This document shows, piece after piece, positions 1 through 5,009 of a DNA stretch of 5,009 nt. The position numbers and the translations under genes are program-made. Positions within the stretch are counted from its first letter, which is position 1, and every line of letters begins with the position of its first letter. The notes under the pieces are model-generated. The model was not told where the DNA came from. It worked only from the letters and a program-made list of their open reading frames with translations, and ran no database searches. Source of the stretch: Moraxellaceae bacterium (GTDB lineage: Bacteria; Pseudomonadota; Gammaproteobacteria; Pseudomonadales; UBA3067); assembly GCA_002401525.1 (NCBI GenBank), contig NVTH01000128.1:457-5465 (forward strand), in the 5' to 3' direction.

Positions 1-126
1 CTGAAGAAAACCGGGGTTAGGCCAGTGCTGACTAATTTCTTTGAGGGTCCCCGATCATCCGTTGTACGCGCGCTGGGTTTACAATGCAGGAGTGACGCGA
101 CGGATGCTACAATGGCGTTTTTCTAA
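1..126 (+). other. Open frame at window edge, possible 3' end of a gene
   Basis: Frame 1 is open from the first base to a TAA at 124-126, giving 41 residues that end in ATMAFF. It could be the C-terminus of a gene that begins outside the window. I do not recognise the peptide. A promoter-like extended -10 box lies inside its last codons. On the minus strand one of the other frames is also open across positions 1-70, so openness alone is weak evidence. The stretch may simply be intergenic DNA carrying the promoter of the next gene. Confidence 0.2.
105..113 (+). promoter_or_regulatory. Extended -10 promoter candidate for the MBL-fold gene
   Basis: TGCTACAAT matches the extended -10 form TGnTATAAT at all but one position. 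It would start transcription near 120, leaving a leader of about 30 bases before the ATG at 149. I see no good -35 hexamer 16-18 bases upstream, which is tolerated for extended -10 promoters. A second TACAAT lies at 80-85 and could be an alternative box, but it lacks both the TG extension and a convincing -35. Confidence 0.4.
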
Positions 127-148
127 CGAATACTATTGAGTGCCCATT

Positions 149-754
149 ATGAAAGCTCTGCATAAACCTAATCTATTTTGTTGGAGTGAATTCGATGAAG
201 ATCGTAATATTGATTTTCACAGCTACCTTTGGGTTAGGGAGCAAGGGAATGTTGTGTTTGATCCGCTGCCCCTTAGCGCTCACGATAAAAATCACCTTTC
301 CTCGCTGGGCCAAGTGAGCCACATTATCATTTCAAATTCGGATCACGTTCGTAACGCGGAGGAGTTGTCTGCTTTCACGGGCGCCCAACTCCTGGGGCCC
401 GCAGCTGAGAAGGATAATTTCCCTATTGAATGTTCGGGTTGGTTGGAGGACGGTCAATCGTTAATAGATGGGTTGGATGTCTATGGTTTAAACGGATCGA
501 AAACGCCGGGAGAGCTGGCCTTTGTAATTGACGGCGAGACCTTGCTGACAGGGGATCTTATTCGAGCCCATCGTGGTGGCCATCTTTGTATGCTGCCCGA
601 AGGCAAGCTGCAAGATTTATCCCTTGCCATCGAATCAGTCAAGAAGCTCGCGGCGATTGAGGGTATTAAAGCGATTTTACCGGGTGATGGTTGGCCGGTG
701 TTTCGAGCGGGTGACCAGGTTCTTATGGAGTTGGTGGCGTCGCTCGATGAATAA
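149..754 (+). CDS. Metallo-beta-lactamase-fold protein with degenerate metal site
   Basis: The protein has about 201 residues from the ATG at 149. A GTG at 140 would add three residues, but the ATG is preferred because GAG at 138-140 lies 8 bases upstream of it. The pattern fits a short MBL-fold (COG0491-like) protein, probably cytoplasmic since no signal peptide is visible. Numbering from the GTG: strand NVVFDPLPLS (37-46), IIISNSDHVR (62-71) in place of HxHxDH, GSKTPGE (119-125) in place of the HxPG segment, TGDLI (137-141) with the bridging-type Asp139, and LPGDGWPVF (180-188) in place of a GHG segment. Asp68, His69 and Asp139 remain. The first two histidines are Ile64 and Asn66, and the last histidine position appears to be Asp183. 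Normal zinc hydrolase activity is therefore doubtful. It may bind one metal, have a shifted substrate, or be non-catalytic. Substrate unknown. It probably shares a transcript with the gene 42 bases downstream. Confidence 0.88.
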   Translation: MKALHKPNLFCWSEFDEDRNIDFHSYLWVREQGNVVFDPLPLSAHDKNHLSSLGQVSHIIISNSDHVRNAEELSAFTGAQLLGPAAEKDNFPIECSGWLEDGQSLIDGLDVYGLNGSKTPGELAFVIDGETLLTGDLIRAHRGGHLCMLPEGKLQDLSLAIESVKKLAAIEGIKAILPGDGWPVFRAGDQVLMELVASLDE

Positions 755-796
755 TTTTTTTGAAGCCACTCGCTTTAGAAGTGCCCTCTAATCAGA

Positions 797-1150
797 ATGA
801 GCAACAACGAACAGATTATGAATCACGAACAAACTGTAATGAAAAAGCAAGCTCGGATTGGTGCGGTGGCTCGAGGCATGCTGGATGGGTCAATGCATTA
901 TTTAATCGGCGCGATGGAATTAGCGTCGCTTCGGCACGATGTGGGGGCGTATGCAAATGACATTGATTTTATGCCCTTTATTGCGGTTTTATCTGAAATC
1001 GATAGTTTACCGGTTGATCTTTCCCTGCCGGATGGGTTGGAGCAAGCGTTAGCCACTCATAAGACGGAATTACGCGAATCCGTTGCGTGGGCAAAGGATA
1101 TCTCTTTAGTTCAATGTCAATCGTTGGCAGAGCGATATGGATCCGAATAA
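797..1150 (+). CDS. Small DUF2489-like protein of unknown function
   Basis: The product has 117 residues, with no signal peptide and no membrane helix, so a soluble cytoplasmic protein is expected. The central block LRHDVGAY (45-52), then DIDFMPFIAV (55-64) and SEIDSLPVD (66-74), recalls the D-x-DF-x2-F and SExDxLP pattern that I associate with DUF2489 proteins of Gammaproteobacteria. This is from memory and no function is known to me. The start is uncertain: ATG codons at 797, 818 and 839 are all in frame and none has a strong Shine-Dalgarno. The conserved-looking part begins after the third (MKKQARIG), so a 103-residue product from 839 is a real alternative. It lies 42 bases after the MBL-fold gene with no terminator hairpin between them, so co-transcription is likely. 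It may be a partner of that protein, but nothing in the sequence shows it. Confidence 0.75.
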   Translation: MSNNEQIMNHEQTVMKKQARIGAVARGMLDGSMHYLIGAMELASLRHDVGAYANDIDFMPFIAVLSEIDSLPVDLSLPDGLEQALATHKTELRESVAWAKDISLVQCQSLAERYGSE

Positions 1151-1197
1151 GCTCGCCGGATTTGATTGGAAAGATTCTTAAAGAAACCCAATGATAA

Positions 1198-1224
1198 TTT
1201 ATAATTTCTATGTCTAATTATAAA
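1198..1224. repeat. Perfect 9-base inverted repeat, operator-like
   Basis: TTTATAATT (1198-1206) and AATTATAAA (1216-1224) are exact reverse complements separated by 9 bases. Centre-to-centre spacing is 18 bases, within the range bound by a dimeric helix-turn-helix regulator. All arm bases are A or T, so an RNA hairpin would be weak and a DNA operator is the better reading. The left arm contains a consensus -10 box, so a protein bound here would block it. In this AT-rich region a chance repeat cannot be excluded. Confidence 0.45.
1200..1205 (+). promoter_or_regulatory. Consensus -10 box TATAAT upstream of the 82-codon frame
   Basis: TATAAT at 1200-1205 matches the sigma-70 consensus exactly. 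A weak -35 candidate, TTAAAG at 1178-1183, sits 16 bases upstream. A start near 1212 would give a 20-base leader to the ATG at 1233. It might instead drive transcription through to the large gene at 1656. The surrounding DNA is very AT-rich, which makes chance matches common. Confidence 0.35.
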
Positions 1225-1232
1225 GAGAGTGA

Positions 1233-1481
1233 ATGCGCCTGTTAGTTGAAGCCTGTTTGACGATAGTGAGGCAATTAATTATTAGGTCCTCTTTGTTTAA
1301 ATTTTATGCAACCCACAAAAAAGTCCGCATTGTTTTAAGTCTCTGCGATGATTACCTTTATCCGCAAAACATGCCGCTATGTTTTATTTACTCGGAGATA
1401 ATTAAACGCCAGCAGGATTGTAAAATATTGAATTATATGCAAGAGATCACACAAAATAATGGATTATTTTCACCAAGTTAG
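1233..1481 (+). CDS. Doubtful 82-residue reading frame, unrecognised
   Basis: An ATG at 1233 follows AGAGAG-type bases at 1224-1229 and a consensus TATAAT at 1200-1205, so expression signals exist. The predicted protein is basic and rich in Ile, Leu, Phe and Tyr, with cysteines at residues 8, 38, 50 and 63. It has no clear signal peptide or transmembrane helix and no motif I recognise. The amino-acid content is close to what random AT-rich DNA would encode, and codon use does not resemble the neighbouring genes. It may be a lineage-specific small protein, a remnant of an older gene, or nothing. It would be the only gene in the gap of about 500 bases between 1151 and 1655. Confidence 0.25.
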   Translation: MRLLVEACLTIVRQLIIRSSLFKFYATHKKVRIVLSLCDDYLYPQNMPLCFIYSEIIKRQQDCKILNYMQEITQNNGLFSPS

Positions 1482-1655
1482 ATAGGTTCTGATGTTATTG
1501 CATTGTTAGTGGTGTGTCTTCGGCGCTCAGTGGAGGTTCCTTTTATCTCGACTTTCATTGATTATGGCCAAATAATACAAAAAATATTTTTAACACAGGC
1601 AAGGTTCGATTAGATATTTAGCCCAGCGTCTTTTCCTAATGTGAAATGAGCAACG
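1482..1655. other. AT-rich upstream region of the fusion gene
   Basis: This stretch should hold the promoter of the large gene if that gene is transcribed independently. The best box I can find is TACAAA at 1576-1581, with a poor -35 (TTTCAT, 1553-1558) 17 bases upstream. A 12-base palindrome, AAAAATATTTTT, lies at 1580-1591. No sigma-54 box, riboswitch or terminator hairpin is evident. A 12-codon frame opens at ATG 1646 and overlaps the start of the large gene out of frame. Confidence 0.3.
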
Positions 1656-4600
1656 GTGGACATGGTGGAAAGCATTGGTGTTAAAAAGGTTGCAGCCAAG
1701 GACGGTAGCTATTCTAATAGTGATTTCAGCAGTGATTCTGAAAATGAATCCGCTAGAGATTGCAGCCTCAAGCAAGACGACAGTATGGATCGCTGTTCGG
1801 ATAATTATTCTAAATACAGCGATTCTAAATACAGCTATTCCAAATATTGTAAGCCAAAATTAGCGGAAACGCTTCACTCAATTGGTTTAGATCAAGTGTA
1901 CTTTCGTGCGCAGGGGGCGTACATGTGGTATCGCGATGCCGTTGGAGAGGAGGTTAAGGTAACCGATTTCCTGGGCGGCTATGGGGCGGCTATTTTTGGG
2001 CATAATCACCCGCATCTAGTTTCTGTCTTGACACAAGCCTATCAAAATGAGGTGCCTTTTGCGGCGCAACTCAGTACACGAAGTAAAGCAGGTTTACTGG
2101 GTGAAAAGCTCAATCAATTATATCGCAAGGTGAGCGGAGAAAGTTATCTCACGTTGCAAGCAAATACCGGTGCTGAAGCGATTGAGCTTGCGATCAAACA
2201 TTCTGAGTTATTTAAATTAGGCCAGCTGGAAATTCAATTCGCGAAACTGGAACGAGCACTTTATCGTATCTTAGAAAACATTGAGATGGGCGAATGCCAT
2301 ACGTCTAAGCAGTTTCGAGAGGCTCTAGAAAATAAAACTAATATTCAGAATTGGCAGACTCCCAAGGACGCCATCAGAAAAATTAGTCTTTATAATCGTA
2401 AGCTGTTAGCGCGTAAGCCCTGCATGTTAGCGCTTAATGGCGCTTTTCATGGCAAGACCAGTGGCGCAGTCCAACTCACGTATAACGAAGAGTACCGCGC
2501 TCCCTTTAAACAAATGGGAGCTGATGTTTGCTTCGTGAACGCGGGTGATAAGGATCAGCTTGTTAACGCCATTGCAAACTCAATGTGTTCTTTTATATTG
2601 CCCGTCATTAATAGTGATAAACAAGTGGTTCTTCGGGAGCAGTCATTTGTTAATCTGTCGGCGTTTTTTATTGAGCCGATTCAAGGAGAGGGTGGTATTC
2701 AGATTATTCCAAAAGAATATCTACAGTTTTGTCGGCAACAGGCCGATCTTCACCAGATCCCCCTTGTTTTCGATGAGATTCAATCCGGCATGGGGCGCAG
2801 TGGGACATTTTTATTCTCAGAACAACAGGGAGTTGTTGCGGATTATTATTTGTTGTCGAAAAGCTTAGGGGGTGGGTTGGCGAAAATATCAACCGTCTCG
2901 TTTAACGAAAAATTTTATTTGCCTGAATTCGACCTCATTCATAGCTCCACTTTTGCCGAAGACGACATCAGTTCGATGGTCGCCATGGCGGCGCTTGATC
3001 TAATCCTAAAGGATGATAAAGGGTTAAGTGCCTGTCGAACAACGGGCGACTTTATTTTGACCGAGCTTAAAAATCTGCAAAGACTCTATCCACAAGTCCT
3101 GAAGGATGTGCGAGGCGTCGGCCTTATGATTGGCCTTGAATTTAGCGCCACTAAAACGGGCAGTAACGGCATTAACGAGCTTATAAGGCAGGATAATTTG
3201 GCTTATGTCGTGGCGGGTTATTTACTGAATGAACATGGCGTTCGGGTGGCTCCAACCCTTTCCCACGGAGCAACCCTTCGCATAGAACCGCCTTTTGTCG
3301 TGACTCATTTGGATTGTGTTGATCTTATTAACGGCTTGGCGCGAGTCTGCGAAATATTACAGAAGCAAAATCTTTTTGAATTAACTAAATATATTATTGG
3401 CCTTGAAGATAGAGGTATTCTTCGTCAGCCTATAAAGGACTATGCTGTTGCCGTTTCTATTCCTGTTACTGCTCCTAATACTGCCTCTGATGCTGTGGCG
3501 AATAAATCTCAACACATTATTAAAGTTTATTTTATTGCTCACCTCGTCAGGGCCGCCGATTTAAAGTTGTGGGATAAAAGCCTGGAAGGTTTTTCTGATC
3601 CAGAATTAACGCAATATCTGGAGAAGGTATACAAAATGTTTGGGCCTTCAGGCTCCAGTGAACATATCATTGAATCGATTACAGGTGAAACGGTAAGCCT
3701 TAACTTTATAGGTTACATTATTGACGCCCGTTTGATCGATCAGCATCGAATGAATCGAGATAGATCTTTTATCCAAGATCAAATACAAGAGGCGGTGGAT
3801 CGGGCGATTAGTGAGGGGGCCTCCATTATTGGACTAGGAGGTTATACGTCCATTGTGACTAACAATTGTCGGAACCTGTTGGCGGGCTCGGTTGCATTAA
3901 CCAGTGGAAATTCCTTAACGGTAGGTATGGGGCTCGAGGGGATTTATCAAGCCTGTCGAGAAAAAGGGCTTAAGCTGGAGGAGAGTACCGTTGCAATTGT
4001 TGGCGCGGCAGGCAATATCGCCAGTGTTTACGCGGAAATTATTGCCGAACAAGTGCCGCGTATTATTCTAATTGGACGAGGAAATAGTGAACAACGTTTG
4101 ATCAAGGTGGCCAATACGATTTATAAAAATGCTTTTGCTGAATTAGTCGGTTTACAATCTCAGAATAGACTGACTGAAAGTCCACTGGTTCGGCATGCTT
4201 CAAGTGAACGGCAGTCGCCAATAAAAGGAATTGCCACTCAGATTGTGGATTTAAACGTGATCCAAACATTGTTGAAGTATCAGCGAGAGTTCAACGACCG
4301 TTCAATCGATCTAAACCTGTATGATCAAATTTCTGGCGAGCTGGGCGAAGATGCACCGGTTAAAATCAGTGTAGAGATCGAGTCGATTATCGAAGCCGAC
4401 ATTCTATTAACAGCAAGTAATACCGCGGAACCTGTTATATTTCCGAACATGATCAAACCTGGTGGCGCTATTATTTGTGACATCGCTTTGCCCCGTGATG
4501 TGGATCCAAGTGTAGTGAGGGAGCGGCCTGATGTGAGCGTTATAAAAGGCGGGCTGGTGCAGTTGCCTTCGAATCCTGACTTCAGTATTAAAGGCATTCC

Positions 4601-4778
4601 CTTAGAACCAGGACAAACCTATGCTTGCATGGCTGAAACTGTTTTGCTTGGATTGATGGGAGTGACGAATCATTACAGCTTTGGAAGCATTGATAAAAAC
4701 CAAGTAAAAGAAATGATGGTGATGGCTGAAACGCATGGTTTTAAATTAGCACAGCTTATGACCGAAGATAGCTATTAA
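1656..4778 (+). CDS. Class III aminotransferase / acyl-ACP reductase-like fusion (TamH-like)
   Basis: A predicted bifunctional, cytoplasmic enzyme of 1040 residues. Residues 1-66 form a low-complexity Ser/Asp/Lys/Tyr tail. About 67-570 is a class III PLP-dependent aminotransferase: TGAEA (171-175), FHGKT (264-268), EPIQGEGG (340-347), DEIQSG (373-378) with Asp373 for the pyridine nitrogen, Schiff-base Lys402 in LLSKSLGGG, STF (431-433), and Arg542 in LRIEPP. A flexible linker (about 600-619) leads to a domain (620-1035) resembling cyanobacterial acyl-ACP reductase: GLGGYTSIV (726-734), TSGNSLT (749-755), Rossmann motif GAAGNIA (783-789), KGGLVQ (964-969) and YACMAETVLL (989-998). Cys991 aligns with the AAR thioester cysteine. 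Inferred chemistry is reduction of an acyl-thioester to an aldehyde with NAD(P)H, then transamination to an amine, as described for tambjamine TamH. Substrate and direction are inferred. Extra segments of about 70 residues occur near 187-254 and 825-905. The start could be GTG 1656 (GAG 5 bases upstream) or ATG 1662; a TGA at 1647 closes the frame upstream. Confidence 0.92.
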   Translation: MDMVESIGVKKVAAKDGSYSNSDFSSDSENESARDCSLKQDDSMDRCSDNYSKYSDSKYSYSKYCKPKLAETLHSIGLDQVYFRAQGAYMWYRDAVGEEVKVTDFLGGYGAAIFGHNHPHLVSVLTQAYQNEVPFAAQLSTRSKAGLLGEKLNQLYRKVSGESYLTLQANTGAEAIELAIKHSELFKLGQLEIQFAKLERALYRILENIEMGECHTSKQFREALENKTNIQNWQTPKDAIRKISLYNRKLLARKPCMLALNGAFHGKTSGAVQLTYNEEYRAPFKQMGADVCFVNAGDKDQLVNAIANSMCSFILPVINSDKQVVLREQSFVNLSAFFIEPIQGEGGIQIIPKEYLQFCRQQADLHQIPLVFDEIQSGMGRSGTFLFSEQQGVVADYYLLSKSLGGGLAKISTVSFNEKFYLPEFDLIHSSTFAEDDISSMVAMAALDLILKDDKGLSACRTTGDFILTELKNLQRLYPQVLKDVRGVGLMIGLEFSATKTGSNGINELIRQDNLAYVVAGYLLNEHGVRVAPTLSHGATLRIEPPFVVTHLDCVDLINGLARVCEILQKQNLFELTKYIIGLEDRGILRQPIKDYAVAVSIPVTAPNTASDAVANKSQHIIKVYFIAHLVRAADLKLWDKSLEGFSDPELTQYLEKVYKMFGPSGSSEHIIESITGETVSLNFIGYIIDARLIDQHRMNRDRSFIQDQIQEAVDRAISEGASIIGLGGYTSIVTNNCRNLLAGSVALTSGNSLTVGMGLEGIYQACREKGLKLEESTVAIVGAAGNIASVYAEIIAEQVPRIILIGRGNSEQRLIKVANTIYKNAFAELVGLQSQNRLTESPLVRHASSERQSPIKGIATQIVDLNVIQTLLKYQREFNDRSIDLNLYDQISGELGEDAPVKISVEIESIIEADILLTASNTAEPVIFPNMIKPGGAIICDIALPRDVDPSVVRERPDVSVIKGGLVQLPSNPDFSIKGIPLEPGQTYACMAETVLLGLMGVTNHYSFGSIDKNQVKEMMVMAETHGFKLAQLMTEDSY
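1806..1850 (+). repeat. Three 15-base tandem repeats inside the fusion gene
   Basis: Units are 1806-1820 (TATTCTAAATACAGC), 1821-1835 (one change from the first) and 1836-1850 (more diverged). The unit length is exactly five codons and in phase with the gene, so the repeats encode YSKYS, DSKYS and YSKYC at residues 51-65. Gain or loss of a unit would keep the frame. The repeat lies in the low-complexity tail just before the aminotransferase core. Confidence 0.85.
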
Positions 4779-4788
4779 TTGGATGTCG

Positions 4789-4849
4789 GCCGATTGAAAT
4801 GACCAATAGACACAGCCGATTGACACGATTGATTGACATGGCCGATTGA
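4789..4849. repeat. Degenerate 26-base-period repeat after the fusion gene
   Basis: The nine-base core GCCGATTGA occurs exactly at 4789-4797, 4815-4823 and 4841-4849, a constant period of 26. The first two full units match at 18 of 26 positions; the third is only the core. Extra GATTGA copies sit between the cores (for example 4831-4836). The block begins 11 bases after the stop codon. No stem strong enough for an intrinsic terminator is seen, though TCGGCCGA (4786-4793) is a perfect 8-base palindrome. Confidence 0.7.
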
Positions 4850-4911
4850 ATAGTAAAAATCGCTAGCGCATCCTAAGAAAAATACACGCAGTAAATTCAT
4901 CAAAATAGCAG

Positions 4912-4919
4912 TGTATAAA
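4912..4919 (+). promoter_or_regulatory. Possible -10 box before the last gene start
   Basis: TGTATAAA contains TATAAA (4914-4919), five of six to the consensus -10, with TG immediately before it. A start near 4926 would leave about 37-40 bases before the ATG pair at 4963/4966. No good -35 is present at the expected spacing. The stretch from 4851 to 4950 is AT-rich, so the match may be chance. Confidence 0.22.
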
Positions 4920-4962
4920 AATAAATTAAATAAACTAAAATAGATAAAAATGCAGTCAGGGA

Positions 4963-5009
4963 ATGATGAATAGGTATCTAGACTTTATTGAATCTCAACA
5001 TAAGTTGAT
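4963..5009 (+). CDS. Start of an unidentified gene, cut by the window end
   Basis: ATG codons at 4963 and 4966 open a frame that stays open to the last base, encoding MMNRYLDFIESQHKL. AGGGA at 4958-4962 could serve as Shine-Dalgarno for the second ATG, although the 3-base spacing is short. Only about 15 residues are visible, too few to assign a family, and an open frame of this length is weak evidence by itself. If real, it is the next gene on the same strand as the fusion enzyme, 184 bases after its stop codon, and would be the first candidate for a pathway partner. Confidence 0.4.
   Translation, partial: MMNRYLDFIESQHKL

Noticed and set aside
755..761. Run of seven T after the MBL-fold gene, possible terminator
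   Set aside because: No GC-rich stem-loop precedes it, so an intrinsic terminator is not supported; the two flanking genes are more likely co-transcribed.
573..960. Plus-strand frames bridging the first two genes (573-791 and 760-960)
   Set aside because: They are out-of-frame shadows of the MBL-fold and DUF2489-like genes, with compositions unlike real proteins.
1580..1591. AAAAATATTTTT palindrome
   Set aside because: A perfect palindrome, but made only of A and T runs in AT-rich DNA and without a spacer or flanking signal; likely chance.
1590..1775. 61-codon minus-strand frame over the start of the fusion gene
   Set aside because: Most of it is antisense to the Ser/Asp-rich tail, whose repetitive codons keep the reverse frame open. 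No motif is visible and no convincing ribosome-binding site was identified.
2545..2892. Open frames on both strands inside the aminotransferase domain
   Set aside because: They overlap EPIQGEGG, DEIQSG and the PLP lysine region of the real frame; their products are low-information shadows.
4325..4597. 90-codon minus-strand open frame
   Set aside because: It lies wholly within the reductase half of the fusion gene, across the strongly motif-bearing segment before KGGLVQ. It is explained as an antisense shadow and its translation shows no family pattern.
4789..4849. CRISPR-like array from the repeated GCCGATTGA
   Set aside because: The exact core is only nine bases, the intervening bases are themselves partly repeated, and there are only three copies; this is a degenerate tandem repeat, not repeats with unique spacers.
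4861..4868. CGCTAGCG palindrome as part of a terminator
   Set aside because: Only four base pairs with no loop and no following T run; insufficient for a terminator.

Overview
The window looks like part of a gammaproteobacterial chromosome. Gene composition is moderate in G+C and the intergenic DNA is distinctly AT-rich. The first two proteins resemble families I associate with Proteobacteria, and the large third protein resembles multidomain enzymes known from marine Gammaproteobacteria. The genus cannot be fixed from the sequence alone.

Layout, all confident genes on the + strand. Positions 1-148 hold a short leader with an extended -10 promoter candidate. A degenerate metallo-beta-lactamase-fold protein (149-754) follows, and 42 bases later a small DUF2489-like protein of unknown function (797-1150); these two probably form one operon. 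An AT-rich gap of about 500 bases (1151-1655) comes next. It contains a 9+9 base inverted repeat overlapping a consensus TATAAT box, a Shine-Dalgarno-like AGAGAG and a doubtful 82-codon reading frame.

The rest of the window is dominated by one gene of 1040 codons (1656-4778). Its N-terminal half is a class III PLP-dependent aminotransferase. Its C-terminal half resembles the long-chain acyl-[acyl-carrier-protein] reductase (AAR) of cyanobacterial alkane synthesis, including a Rossmann glycine motif, the GGYTSIV motif and a candidate catalytic cysteine in YACMAE. In principle one chain could reduce an activated fatty acyl group to an aldehyde and then aminate it to a fatty amine. That is the logic described for TamH of the tambjamine pathway. 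The protein starts with a low-complexity Ser/Asp/Lys/Tyr tail encoded partly by a 15-base tandem repeat, and it carries two extra segments of about 70 residues, one in each catalytic half.

After this gene come a degenerate 26-base-period repeat, an AT-rich stretch and the apparent start of another + strand gene that runs off the window. The first two genes show no obvious link to the fusion enzyme. Any pathway partners (acyl-activating enzyme, carrier protein, acceptor enzyme) would more likely lie downstream. The bifunctional enzyme is the most notable content here; it is probably a member of a sparsely described family and not wholly unprecedented.
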